The notes: a model not told the origin generated them from the sequence alone. 64,000 nucleotides of DNA from Cyclospora cayetanensis (GCF_002999335.1 NW_020312114.1:186001-250000), one strand, 5' to 3'. Counted from the stretch's first letter, positions 1 to 11,280 are shown. Program-made: numbers and translations.

Positions 1-453
1 ATTCTGCTTCTGCTCTTTCCCATACCGGTGATGCTTTTGCCGATGCGGGTGCTGCAGTGTGTCAGTAAGACGCTAGACGCAGCCGTATCTTATAGGCTGT
101 TGCTCCCCACACGAGCAGCCCACAGGTTTTGTAGGGTTTTTAGGGATTTTTGTTCTCTAGATTCTTCTGCACCGGTGTCTTGATTAACCACCGTTGACTA
201 GGAGCTGCTTGGGGGTCTTCACAAATGGCTCCTAGAAGCGGTGACTGCTGCTGCTCTCTGGGAGTTGCTCATACGACTGCGAGCAAAGCTCTTGTCTCAG
301 GGAGCCGCAGCACGCCTCCCCAGTACGTCGCCTGGGGTCTTTCCGTCCCTGTATAGCTGTTGATTGCTCTGTGGAGAAGTAGATCCTCCTGCACGTTTTA
401 CTCCCTCGCTGACGACTGTGGCCAGGGAATTTCCTGGGGATACGGCCATGTAA
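1..453. other. Window edge, no gene seen
   Basis: No convincing coding frame, RNA gene or repeat is visible here. Stop codons are frequent in all frames. It may be the 3' flank of the minus-strand ORF that ends at 454. Confidence 0.4.
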
Positions 454-822
454 TCAGAGGGCGGCTTCGAGGGTCCTGTGGTCTAAGGAAGAAACTTGTT
501 GACTCAGCTCCTCAAAGGCAGTCTCATGGCATCTAAGCGCTTCCCTGCAAGCACGCAAGAGAGACCTTCTTCGGGTTCTTTTAGCCTTGTTTTCCCTGCG
601 CAGTGCTCTCTTTTCGCCACTACTAGAGGCCCTTCCTTCGACACAGCAGTCTCTGTGAGGCCAGGCCGCAGACTCTTCTGAGTCGTGTAGGCCCTTTGCT
701 TCCCAAAGTTTCCTTGCTTCGGTTGACTTCTGGGCAAGTCCCTTTTTGGCGCAGCGTTTTGCAACTTTTTTCTGGGCTGTACAGGCCACTAGGACCTTTA
801 CAGCGTCCAACCCTACAGGCAT
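454..822 (-). CDS. Small basic hypothetical protein (122 aa) or last exon
   Basis: A minus-strand frame from an ATG at 822 encodes 122 residues that are strongly Lys/Arg-rich (runs such as AQKKVAKRCAKKG and RRENKAKRTRRR). It has no signal peptide or membrane segment. The composition would suit a nucleolar or nucleic-acid-binding protein, but I recognise no family. A possible splice acceptor (CCTGTAG) lies just inside the start, so this may instead be the terminal exon of a gene whose upstream exons lie between 823 and 1690. It sits downstream of the XPF stop codon on the same strand. No CAG repeat is present. A short gene or an exon is likelier than chance given the biased composition, but confidence is low. 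Confidence 0.3.
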   Translation of the reverse strand: MPVGLDAVKVLVACTAQKKVAKRCAKKGLAQKSTEARKLWEAKGLHDSEESAAWPHRDCCVEGRASSSGEKRALRRENKAKRTRRRSLLRACREALRCHETAFEELSQQVSSLDHRTLEAAL

Positions 823-1690
823 ATTTTTAAAAATCGATTACTATGCTTCCGCATCCTGTAGACGTCAGTTCGAAACTAGTTTCTGGAGCAGTCTCTCAAG
901 TTTTCACGCGCCAGAGCGGCCCTCCCAACCCAGGTGGCTATCAGATGCTTGCGTACTCTGCCCCTTGAAGCCCTCATCTTGGCGTTCGCAGTCTCATACA
1001 TTTGAGTTCTCCGTATCCAGAAATTCGGCTTGTTGAGCCGTTCAGATTAGGCGCCAAGGCTCTGTACTCGAAGCCACTGACGCACGGCCAGATCCCATCG
1101 CGGGCTATACTGCGATGCTCAACCCCGTGCGGCGCGCATGCATCCAGATTTGGATGCATAGTTGTGAAATATACAACTACACAGCATCCCCAAATAACAC
1201 CAGGGATGAACAGGGAAGCGGCTGCCCTCAGTCGCTGGGCTCTTCTGATGGCCTGAGATCCACTGTTGCAAATAGAGCGAGTAAGCCCTTAGGCTGCTCT
1301 CTTTGCAGATGCTCTGCACACCTACCGTCTGTTGTTTGCAACCGACTTGCCGGCTGAAACAAAGAGACAGGCCCGAATGCAAGAAACTATCTACCTAAAG
1401 GCCCCTCTCTGCTGCGCATGCGCCGCATTTTGCATTGCGCACTCTCAGCGCGTGCCCCTCTCTCAACTCGTCCTACCACCAGCGGATGCACCAGTGCCAC
1501 GGCTCAGCACCGACAGCGGCAGCAGCTGTTTCGGTGGCAGCAGCAATTCAGGAAGCAACAGCAGCAAAGGCCAGATCGGCAGCGGGATCGCCTCATTCAC
1601 GCAGCGGAAAGCGCGAAGTGAAGCGCTAAGTAAGAAGGGACGCGAGTTTGCGTCAAACAGCGTCTAGGGCATCCACTACAATGGCAGTGC
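823..1690. other. Intergenic region between XPF and the basic ORF
   Basis: No supported gene. It holds a perfect TGCAT-containing inverted repeat at 1138-1159 and a poly-A/T patch near 826-842. CAG-type repeats resume at about 1500-1570. It would contain the promoter or upstream exons of the 454-822 ORF and the 3' flank of XPF. Confidence 0.4.
1138..1159. promoter_or_regulatory. Perfect inverted repeat with TGCAT arms
   Basis: Nine-base arms ATGCATCCA and TGGATGCAT flank a four-base spacer GATT. TGCATGC-like words are known recognition sites for some ApiAP2 factors in Apicomplexa. The position, about 320 bases upstream of the minus-strand ATG at 822, would suit a promoter element. The regulatory role is inference. 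Confidence 0.3.
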
Positions 1691-4600
1691 TCAGGAAAGC
1701 GTGGAGGTGCTGCCCCTCTTCCCTGCAGCGCAGCGCCAGCAGCAACCACAAAGTTCAGAGACATGCGCTCGCCTGACAGGAAACAGCAGGCAAAAACACC
1801 ACTGGCAGCAGGGACAGCCTGACCTGCCAAGAAGCTGTTGCAGTTCGCCTTCGCTCATCGCCGCCAAGTCATGCAGACACCGTACCTGAAGAAAACACAC
1901 ATTCACTTAGCACACACACACAGCCGCTGCGGGTGCTGCTGCATCTTCTGCTGGCTCCAGGCCGAAGCTAAGCAGGAAAGAGACAGTCCAGCGATTCATC
2001 TCGCCGCTGCTTGCCCAGTGGCTGTGGCAGCCCAGCACGCAGCCTTACGCGTGAAACAGCCATGTTGATGTTCAGCGGAGTAATCCCAGGGAGGCGCCTC
2101 AGCAGATCTACGGCAACTACGTTCGTTGCAGCCGATGCTGGCAGTATGCGGACTGCGGCGTTTCTGGAATCCACAGAAGGGCCACCAGGAGGTTCTGCTG
2201 CAGGGTGTGCTGCAGCATCTTGTTGTTTGCTTTCTTCCTCTTTGCTGCCGCTCCCGTTGTTCGCTGATGGCTGCACTGCATCAGCAGCAGCACCGCTGAT
2301 CGGCGCATCTTTCAAGGCAGGGGGCGTCGGAGGGGCCGGCGGAAGCTGCTGCTGCTGCTGCTGCTGCTGCTGGGAATCTGCTCCCTCCCCGGCAAGAACC
2401 AGACGGTCGATCTCCGCAATCCTCTGAAGGTTGGGCTGTTCCCTTCCAACCTGTGGGCACATTCCATCGCAATGGATGCGTGGGCGACATTGTATCGCGT
2501 TTGCTGCTGCTGGGTACGCTGGGATCGTGGATCGACTGCACACGCACCTTCATTGCCACAAACAGGCTCGCAGCAAATGCTGCATGAGGCGTCCACAGAA
2601 GGCGAAGGGTTGGAAAGTGCAGCAACAAGAGCAGCAACCTGCAGCAGCACAAAGAAGGCCAAAATGCCTCCTGAAAAAGGCAGTAGCAAACGAGACACCA
2701 CTGCCACGGCAGAAGCACCAACGCCTCCCTGCAGCTCGCAGGCGCACAGCATAGCAGCAACCAGACGAAAAAAAGAGGCAAGCCAGGCAGCCGCAGGAAG
2801 CACACACAGCAGCAGCGTGGAGAGAGCTGACTGACTTCATCCATATGGGGTGCAGCACGTCTCTAGAGTGCCTGTTGCCGCTGATGAGGCTGTTGCTGCT
2901 GCTGCTGCTCGGAAAGCAGGCCCTTGCAGCTGCGCTAAGGTCTAAGGGGGAACCTCCAAAGTCAATGAGCAGACAAGGAGAAGCGTAGTGTCTAGCTAAA
3001 AGACGAGCCTGTAGCAGTCGCAACCCCGCAGCGTCTCAGGCAGCAGCAGCTCTCGCAGCCGCAACAGGAGCTAGCTACGCGCAGCAAGGCCGTCTCCACT
3101 TGCTCTCAACCAATGCTCTCGCCAGCTACTCATGTGCATGCATTCCACATCACAGCCGAAGCAGCCGCAGCAGCCAAAGCAGCCTTCGCACCTGATAGTA
3201 GAGCCGTCCAGAATTGAGAGACTGCACCAAGTCAGACACGGCTTTTCGCTCGACGCAGATATCCCTGTACACCGCAGCGGCAGCAGCAACAGGAGGCGTC
3301 GCAGCAGCAGGAGGCGTCGCAGCCGCAGCAACAACAGGAGGTGTCGCAGCAGCAGCAACAACAGGAGGCGTCGCAGCAGCAGCAGGTGTGGCAGCAGCAG
3401 CAGCAACAGGAGGTGTAGCAGCAGCAGCAGCAAGAGGAGGAACATTATCTTTCTTTTTTGGTTCCCTCGGCAGCAGCGGCAGTAGAAAGTAGACGCTATT
3501 TGTCTTAGCCGCTTACCGCGTTAGCACGTAGTCGCCCACGGTGATGGTGGTTGGATAGACGTGAACTTGTTTGCAGAAAAGCTCGTAGGGGAGAGAACAG
3601 CGCATCTCTCTGGCGTCTACCACAACCATGGGAAGGAGTTCTCTTCCTGCGCTTTCAGCGGCAGCAGCAGCTGCCGCTGCTGCTGCTGCAACGCCCCCCC
3701 CGCGCCAAGTGTTCAACGCCTGCGCTGGCTCTACACCCACAGCACGCAGCTGCAGTAAAAGAGACGCTTTTGCAGCCTGCACTTCCGCTGCCGTCTTGCC
3801 GCTGCTGCCGCTGCTGCCACTGCTGCCGCTGCGCGCATGCAGTTCTGCCGCAACGTGCAGCGCACTGCGCAGCCGTTCAGGCCCCCACGGGAGCAGCTGC
3901 TGCAGCAGCTGCTCCCGCTGCATGCGATGCGGCGTCAGCAGCAGCAAGTCATCTGTGGGCAGCAGCAGGTGGCGTGCCGCAAGGTCTATGTGGCGCCAAG
4001 CTGCTCCTTCCTCCTGCACAGAGTCCACGTACTGCTGCAGCAACAAGCTGTCTGCTGCAGCGAGCAGAAACACGCGAAGCTGGGAGCCTACAAGGCGCTG
4101 CTGCTGGAGAGACGCAAGCAGCTGGCGAAGTCGCGTCTTGACGGGGGGGAATGTTGCTGCCACTGCAGGCCCTCCAGCGGAGTTGTCTTCTGTCTGGATA
4201 AAGGGAGCAGCAGTTGCAGCTTTCGAGTTGCAAGTCGTGAGCGCTGTTGGCGCAGAAACGTGTGCCGCCGAGGGAGGAGCAGACACTGCGGCGGCTGCAG
4301 CGGTGCTCAGCAAAGTACGGGCCTGCTGCTGCTGCTGCATCGCAGCAGCGCAGTATCCCTCAAGAAGGCGGATACACTGCAAAAGCGGAGGAAACAACAC
4401 CACGGCATGCGGCTGGTGCCGCTGCAGCGCAAGCGACACTGCTGTGCTGCCTTCTGCAGCGCTCAACACGAGAACCTTTGGTTGCACCCTGCACAGAGGA
4501 GGAACCGCGGCAGCACGCGCAGCACAAGGAGCACAAGCAGCGGATCGATCCACGAAAAAGGTCGTCGCCTATGTTCCACAGGGGGGACGGCCGTTTGCAA

Positions 4601-7600
4601 ATGAACTCTGAAGGCTGCAGAGGGCAAGAGCCGCTGCAAAAGCCATCCGATGGCTTAAGTAGCTGGAGCAATAGCAATAGCAGGAGCAATAGCAATAGCA
4701 GGAGCAATAGCAATAGCAGGATCAATAGCAGGAGTAATAGCAATAGCAGGAGCAATAGCAAGAGAAGGTGCAATAGCAGGAGTAATAGCAATAGCAATAG
4801 AAGGTGCAATAGCAATAGAAGGAGCAGGAGGAGGAATAGTAGAAACAGCTGCGATGTCAGGGGCAGACAAATCACACACCGAAGTTTTCGCGTCGTCCAG
4901 CGCAGTGCTCTGCTGAGTGCCGCATCACTTAGACCTTCAGGATCGCCAGCAGCAGCAAAAGCGGCAGCTGCTGGCGAACCCTCTTCAGGTTGACTCGAGA
5001 TCTGCTCTGCTCTCAGAGCCTGCAGCAGCAGCTGCTGCTCTGCTCTACGCCCACTGTTGAGGCTGCTGCCGCTGCTGTCAACGCGCACATATCCCGACTG
5101 TGCAGTCGCAGCTGTCGAGACACCCCCAAAAGCACTCGAAGAGGCCCCTCCACAAGCCGCAAGGCCTCGAACGTAGCTGCTGAGACACCGCAGCAGCAGC
5201 TGCTGAGTGCCTAAGAGCAACGCCAGCTTCACCGTGCAGCAAGTGCCACTGTCTGACACGAGGACAAGAATGCGATACACTGGCCGTCGCAGTCGATGCG
5301 TCTTGCGAGGAGACGCTTCTGTGGATGCTGCTGCCGCAGACGCATCCAACGTAGCTGCTGACACGGCTTCGCATGGGTGCTCAAGCGTATCCTTATGGCT
5401 TTCACCGGTGCTGCTGCTGCTGCTCTCATCGCTGCTTTCACTGCAGCTGGTGCTCTCATCGCTGCTTTCACTGCTGCTGCTTTCATTGCTGCTGCTGCTG
5501 TTGCTAACTACGTGAACGCATTCAGATGCCGCTGAATCAGGTGTCTTAGACACCACCCCTACAGGCTGCAGCTGCTGTGAAGTGTTTGCTGCAGCAAGAG
5601 CAGGCTGCTGCAAGTGCAGCTGCTGCTCCTGTATCAGCGCAGCGTAAATCTCGTCATCAACCTGACAATTCCACACGAATCGCTGCATCCACTCTAAAGC
5701 AGGAGGAGCCTCCAGAGTTAAAACTGCGCGCCGCTCAAACTGCTGCTGCGGCGTTTGTCGTGATGCTGCCCCTGAAACGAAAGCGGCTGCTTCTTCCTGA
5801 AACTCATCAGCATCCGTTCGCTGTCGCTTCAACATGCCACCCTCCTTGCCATCCTTCAGTTCGCCTACCACAACCATCTCCGAGGTGTCGTCACGAACCG
5901 CATCCGCAGCAGCCGCAAGGCCTCGAACTGGCATCCGCTTAATCGTGTACACCCTGCAACAGGCGCGAAAGCCTCAAAGCGGCACATACTTGTTCGTATA
6001 CACTACACCTTGCAGCAGCTGCAAAGGCTTCAAAGCGGCACACACTTGATCGTATACACTACACCTTGCAGCAGCTGCAAAGGCAGCCGTCCGAGAGCGA
6101 GCGAAAGACGAGGCTTTTGGCAGAAAGAAACGCAATGTCGGCAGGAAGGGATTGTACACATTGCAGCAGCAGCCAGGCAGACTACCACCACCACCCCTTC
6201 CTCCCCCCCTCCCCCTTCCCTCCGCTCAGAGCATGCAAAGACGCGGCAGCGAGAACTGACCTTTGCCTTGCGCGTCTCAAGACAACTTGCATTTCGGTGG
6301 TATGAGACCAAGCGTCGTCAATCACTTTACTGCTCATCAAGGATTCGACATACGAAAGAAAAGAGACAGAATTCAGCCTCCACAGCAAGAACGCCAAGCG
6401 GCGCAATTCACTCAAATCCTGCAAAAGCATCCATAAAGCAGCAACACGTCGGTATAGCAGAAGATGCAAATCACAGCATCACAACACGCCGCAAGCGGCG
6501 CTAATAGGCACAGCACACACTGGCGCACACCAGTAACACGACAACAGATCCTCACACGGCAGCATAACCCTATTTAAGACGCGCTGCTATGAATATATGT
6601 CTCTTTCAGCTCCCTCGTGCTCTGCGGGAAAGCCTTCGCAACTCCAACACAAGCAGTTTGCAGCGGCAGCAGCTCACGTCAACAAGGGCCTGCGTTTTAG
6701 CATCTAATTGATGCCACACCGAACTCAGTGCTCTCCTCAGAGAACCCCCTGCTCCTCCTCCCCCTCCAGCCATCCGATTCTGCTGCTGTTGCTGCTGTTG
6801 CTGCTGTTGCTGCTGCTGCTGTTGCTGCTGCTGTGGATCATCAAAGGCTATAGGGGGAGCGCCTCGACCCCGAAAGAGACACGACACATCCCAGTCTTGC
6901 AAGAAGACGTGACGACACTTCTTCAGCTGCTCCAAACCTCGGTGCAGCAGCAACAGAAGCGCCTGCTGGATTTCCAACTGCAGCGAGGAGGGAGGCAGAG
7001 ACAGCTCGCACGTTTGCGGCTGAGAAGGCCCCTGAACAACAGGCAGGCATTACGCACTCACAACCGGAGATGCACAGTCACCCAGTCAGATTACTGCCAC
7101 GACCACCACAAACACACCCACCCACTACCACCCCTCTACCGCCACAACAACTCGCCTACGACTGCACTTGTGGTGCTCCCACCAATACCACATCGTCACC
7201 ACCCCTACAAGGACCCCTCCTTCAGGCTTGGCTAGCAGCAGCAGCAGTCCACCCCCGAACCCACAGCTGGCGTCGCACCTCGAGTGTCATCCGAACATCC
7301 TGGTGCATGCGGTGCATGCATCGAACCTTCTTCAGCTGCAGAAGCTTCAGCGTCTGCGTGAGATTGCTGCTGCCGCCGCTGCTGCTGCTCGCAAAGTGGT
7401 GGGGACGGTCGCTGATAGCCTTGAGGCCGCCCAGCCGGTTGCGCTGTCTGTACACCCGAGAGACGAAGGCCTCGTTGAACCCCCCGCTGATGCTGCAACA
7501 AGCCACACGAGCAGCAGCACCAGCAGCGAACGCGAGGCTACCAGAGAGACAGAGGGCACACTGCATGCAGCACCCCCCAGTGCTGTCACTGCAGTGGCTT

Positions 7601-8517
7601 GCTGGTCGTGTCGCAGACCTCGTGTCTGCGCTCGCGCGGGAATGCCTCACTCACCGCTCGGCATGAGCAAATATAATGCAGTCTACAACCTCGGGAGGCA
7701 GTCTGCCTGTCAACAGATCGGCAGCAGCAACTGCAGCAGGGCAGCAAAAGCAGCCACCCCCAATGTAGATCTGCTGCCGCTGTTGCCACGTCGTAACTGC
7801 CGCTGCTGCTGCTGCACTGCTGCTGCAGGCAAGCCGCAGTTCCTCCGCCCGCTGTTGCTCTGCCAGAGCGTCTAGGGATGCTGCTGCTGCGGCAGCTGCT
7901 TCAGCCTCTGTCACCGCGTCAGAAGCAGCAGAGCTGCTCATGCAAGTCCGCTTTGCCTCAGCCACAGCAAGTGCTACCTGCAACAGACGGCGCTGCTGTC
8001 GATGTCGCCACTGCTGCAGCGTCCGAACCGCTGCATGCTCAGCTGGAGTCAGTCCCAATACTAAAACGAGACGAGGCCACGCTACACTGTACACAGGTGT
8101 TGTCTGCTGCTGCTGCTGCTGCTGCTGCTGAGAAGCCTGCCACTTTTGCTCAGCTAAATCTGCCTTCGAGGCACTCTCCGTGTCGTCCTCCGGCTGCGCA
8201 TTCTGTGCCGAGCAGACACTACTGCTGCTACTGCTGCTGCTGCTAATACTGCTGCTGCTAATACTGCTGCTGCTAATACTGCTGCTGCCACTGCTGCTGC
8301 TACTACTGCTGCTGTTGCTTGGGGTGCGCTGCTGTAGCAAGGCAAGGAGCTCGAGTAGCACACTGTCTGAATCGAGGCCCCTACTAAGCAGCAACAAAGT
8401 GTCTTCTCGATACAGCAGTTCAGCTGCTGAGCGCACATATGGCAGCACCAGTCTGTGCGCTGCGGCAGCAGCTGTGGCAGTAACTGCATGCATGGCAGCC
8501 TCGCAAGGAACCGCCAT
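1691..8517 (-). CDS. XPF: XPF/ERCC4-type structure-specific DNA repair endonuclease
   Basis: Catalytic subunit of the nuclease that, with an ERCC1 partner, cuts 5' of bulky lesions in nucleotide excision and crosslink repair in the nucleus. Twelve exons give one open frame of 1,515 codons: 8517-7655, 7492-7279, 7031-6678, 6418-6261, 5953-4880, 4488-3517, 3264-3192, 3008-2806, 2638-2548, 2450-2049, 1885-1824, 1772-1691. Exons 1-6 match the helicase-like half (for example LTGRLPPEVVDCIIFAHAER across the first junction, and SSVWHQLDAKTQALVD). The ERCC4 nuclease domain begins at VVVDAREMR (about residue 1176) and continues through GDYVLTR and ICVERKAVSD, so the GDXnERKX3D active site is intact. 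The tandem HhH domain (LLRRLPGITP, then HDLAAMSEGELQQLLG) closes the protein. It is far longer than human XPF (about 916 aa) because of poly-Gln, poly-Ser and poly-Ala inserts. The start is the first in-frame ATG after an upstream stop. The exon 8/9 boundary and the last two exons are the least certain. Confidence 0.93.
2341..2370 (+). repeat. (CTG)n tract coding poly-Gln in XPF exon 10
   Basis: About nine to ten CTG units on the plus strand read as poly-Gln in the linker between the nuclease and HhH domains of XPF. The run lies in a Gly/Ala/Gln-rich, probably disordered segment. Confidence 0.8.
3273..3440 (+). repeat. CAG-rich tandem repeat inside XPF intron 6
   Basis: Repeated GGAGGCGTCGCAGCAGCAG-like units, read as CTG/CTC-rich on the coding strand, lie directly upstream of the exon 7 acceptor at 3265-3266. 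The tract ends a few bases before the AG, so on the RNA it takes the place normally held by a polypyrimidine tract. Confidence 0.7.
4660..4835 (+). repeat. AGCAATAGCAGG minisatellite in XPF intron 5
   Basis: Imperfect 12-18 base units of the AGCAATAGCAGG type fill most of the intron between exons 5 and 6 (4489-4879). In translation they look like long hydrophobic Leu or Ile-Ala-Pro runs, but they interrupt conserved XPF sequence and are flanked by GT and AG sites. Confidence 0.75.
5944..6083 (-). repeat. Triplicated acceptor/exon-start block at the XPF intron 4-exon 5 boundary
   Basis: Three tandem copies of a 51-56 base unit begin at 5944, 5995 and 6051 (plus coordinates). Each contains a CTGCAG/CTGCAAG acceptor-like site followed by a TGTATACG-like word. 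Only the copy nearest exon 5 (acceptor 5955-5954) continues in frame into conserved XPF sequence (VYTIKRMP). The other two run into TGA stops and lie within intron 4. Confidence 0.75.
6781..6834 (+). repeat. Poly-Gln tract in XPF exon 3
   Basis: Mixed CTG/TTG units on the plus strand encode about 18 consecutive glutamines on the minus strand. They are inserted between conserved segments of the helicase-like domain, just before SLRRALSSVWHQL. Confidence 0.8.
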
Positions 8518-9500
8518 CGCTCTCCTGTCCTTCACACTCCCCCGATGCGGCTGCTACTTGGAGAGACGCACTGCAGCACCAGCCGCAACAGCAGCAGGGG
8601 CAGGGATCTTGCGCCATAGGGACGCCATCAAGATTTCAAAGAAGAAGGAAGAACGCATGGCATCGCAAAGCCACTAGCGCTATGATAACCTCGAGACAGC
8701 CGCGGCTGCTTCGGCTTCGCTCAAGCCTGCGGCGCGAAGTGCATCCGAGGGAAAAGTTAAGACGGGAGCAACAATCGCCGGAGCTGCTCCTGCTGTTCTT
8801 CCTGTTCTTGCTCTTGGTGTTGCTGCACGTGGCGGTGGGAGGCTGATCTTCCGATACTTCGGATTGCGGCAACTACATGGGAGAACACACCTCCAGCCTT
8901 CTGATGCAGAAGGAGTCGGAGCTGTTAGGTTCTTCTTAGTAGTAGTAGCAGCCTCGTTGTCAAGCAGACGGTCTTGCTGCTTCGCTTACGGAGCAGCAAG
9001 AGCCAACGGGACTGCTGCCGACACCTACATGCAGCCTCCTCCAAGGAAGCACCAGCGCAAGCAGGAGGCGTGTGGCTGGCACTGGCCTTTTCTTTGCGTC
9101 AGTTTACAGCAATTTGCCATTAGACGGCAAGCATAGGCATATATCTATATCCGTAGATTCAATTATTCGGAGAGCGGCAGGCGCCGCAGTCAGTGCTCGG
9201 CAGGGCACATACACCGCATGCAAAACTGCAGCTCCCCTACGCCAGGTGCAGCCGCTTTTTACGACTGCGCCGAAAAACCCTACTCGGCCTTAATTAACGC
9301 CAGGGAAGGGAAGGGGCAGTGTGTGTACATATAGGGGCAGGTGGTGTCGTGAGTTGGGACCGACCACCATTACAAGCACGCGGCGCGGGAGGTGTTGCAG
9401 AGAGGAAGTGTCGGCAAGAGCAGCCGCAGCCAGAGCATCAGTCTCTCTTCTCAGCCCCAGCAGAAGCGGCAGGCATTGCCGCAAGTGCGCTTCAGCAAAA
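8518..9500. other. Divergent promoter region between XPF and the Rab5ip-like gene
   Basis: About 980 bases separate two outward-facing start codons (8517 minus, 9501 plus). No supported ORF lies between. It must hold both promoters. No TATA-like or initiator element stands out. Confidence 0.5.
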
Positions 9501-10405
9501 ATGTCTAAGGCAACAGCAGCACCAGGAGACAAGAAGCAGCAGCAGGCCCAACGACCGCTTGCCGTTCGCCTCCTCAGCCCCCATAAGTTTTCATGGGATA
9601 AGGTAAAACAGCTCCTAAAAATCGTCTCCCCCCGTGGTGTGCTTCAAAAGGCTGTAGCTGTAGTGTCTGGCCCGTGAGACGCAGGCAACGCCCTTCTGTG
9701 TTTTGCCATCCTCCATCCTCCACCACCACCATCCTCTACCACCACCATCCTCTACCACTCCCACCACCATCCTCCATCCTCTACCACCACCATCCTCTAC
9801 CACTCCCACCACCATCCTCCATCCTCTACCACCACCATCCTCTACCACCACCATCCTCTATCCTCTACTACCACCATCCTCCATCCTCTACTACCACCAC
9901 CACCAGCACCGCTTTTTGTGTGCTGTCTGCCTGCGGCTGTACACACGTGTGTTGCAGTGGGACTGCCAGGAGGCCCTTTTCTGGATCAAGCAATGCGTGG
10001 GACTCTTGCTAGGCTCTCTCTTCGGCTGCCTTCAGCTGACAGGCTTTATATACGTGCTGCCCTTCCTGGTATGCCAGGTAGGAGCTTCCGTCTTGTGGCT
10101 AAGAGCTGCCAAGGCATACCCCTTCCTTATGGACTTCTTCGGCGCGGCAACGGAGGCGATCATGCCAACACTGGGGATATTTTGTGTATGTCGAACGCGA
10201 GTTGCTGCCCGTCGAACTGCTGCCAGAGCCGCTGCGAGGGGTGGTGGCTATGGGGTGGGGCTGTTACCATCCGTAGAGAGGGCTTACTCCGAATGGGTGT
10301 GGGAGTCAGACAGCACGTCGTGACTCCTGAGCGAATTATGCTGCTTGTCTTGTTCGCGGGTTGCAGCTATCCTGGACAGTTTGCTTCACGCTACGCTGGT
10401 CGTAG
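9501..10405 (+). CDS. Rab5-interacting (Rab5ip/RAB5IF) family small membrane protein
   Basis: Three exons, 9501-9602, 9958-10185 and 10367-10405, join in phase 0 to give 122 residues. The N-terminus is short, hydrophilic and Gln/Lys-rich (MSKATAAPGDKKQQQ). The family core follows, joined across intron 1 as FSWDK then WDCQEALFWIKQ. Two or three hydrophobic segments come next (VGLLLGSLFGCLQL, FIYVLPFLVCQ, then the end segment). The 39-base last exon encodes LSWTVCFTLRWS, matching the last membrane helix and C-terminus of animal RAB5IF in length and pattern. Members of this family act in the ER membrane in multipass-protein biogenesis or early endosome biology. Splice sites are good (GTAAAA, GTATGT, TTGCAG). 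EMC6 shares the same Pfam family and cannot be fully excluded, but the ordered WxxK...FWIKQ pattern favours RAB5IF. Confidence 0.75.
9712..9905 (+). repeat. CCACCACCATCCTC minisatellite in intron 1
   Basis: Alternating CCATCCTC and TACCACCAC blocks form higher-order units of about 45 bases. The array occupies over half of the 355-base intron between exons 1 and 2 of the Rab5ip-like gene. It is entirely pyrimidine/A on the coding strand and ends 50 bases before the acceptor. Confidence 0.85.
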
Positions 10406-11280
10406 CAGGCTTCCTGAAGGCTGTAAGGAGCTGCACACGCGCGCGCGACACCCCTCACAGAGGCCTTCTCGCCTTTCTGTCCCCCCCTGTTATCCTCCTC
10501 CCGCTTACTGCACCCCAAATTAGCGCGCTAGCGGCTTGCGCAGCCGCACTGTAAGCCGCCAGCCAGAAAAATCTCGCCGAGGGGGCAGTAAAAACAGCTT
10601 TCATAGCTGAAAAAAGTGCTCGACGCCGCAGTGCGGCTAGCGGCTTAATCTTCTCCTTGCCTCCCAGAACTTGGCACGAACCTCCCCCTCCTTTTCCTCT
10701 TTGACACGCGTGGAAAAAGGACCTTCCTTTTTCCCCCTCTTTCTCTCATGGACGGGCTCTCCCCCGTCCGAACTCTTGAGCGTTTCAAAATTTTTGCTGC
10801 CTTCGCCGCCCTTGCCTCCCTCCTGCCTTCCCCCTCCCACTCCGCTCTCTCCCCTTCTCTGTGTGTGCTCCTTTGAGCAAAAACGCTGCCCGTCTGCACT
10901 GTAGCGCTCTGCATGCCCCTGGCCTGCCTCGGCTGCAGGCTGGCCCCTCTAGGTGCTCAGCAGCCATCGCTGTCGCAGCTACTCTCCCTCTACACGCACC
11001 ACTGCGCCGCTTGCCTCTAGTGAGGTGCTTCACCATGGGCTTTTTGTTTCCCCTGCCGCTCCCGCAAGACCCTCCCTCCTCCACCAAGCTGGCGGAGAGG
11101 CATATGCACCGTCTACAGATAGCCGATGCGGGCAGGCAGGCAGACCCTCTTCTCCAACTCCCTCCCCCAAAGCAGCTTCCGCTACCCCTTCTTGCGCGAG
11201 CCAAAGCCGTTCCGACACACTAAATTCAAGTGGCATTAATCGAAATACTTTATCCTTTGGAAACGGCGTTTCTGTAGCTC

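Noticed and set aside
3628..4611. Plus-strand frame of 327 codons
   Set aside because: Antisense shadow of XPF exon 6. The minus strand carries conserved XPF sequence through the same bases.
4360..4879. Poly-Leu/Ile segment as part of the XPF protein
   Set aside because: It lies between a CG|GTGTGTG donor and a GTGCAG acceptor and breaks alignment with XPF. It is treated as intron 5.
9703..9957. His/Pro-rich N-terminal extension of the Rab5ip-like protein
   Set aside because: Translation of the CCATCC minisatellite. A phase-0 intron gives a better start with the family's Trp-Asp junction.
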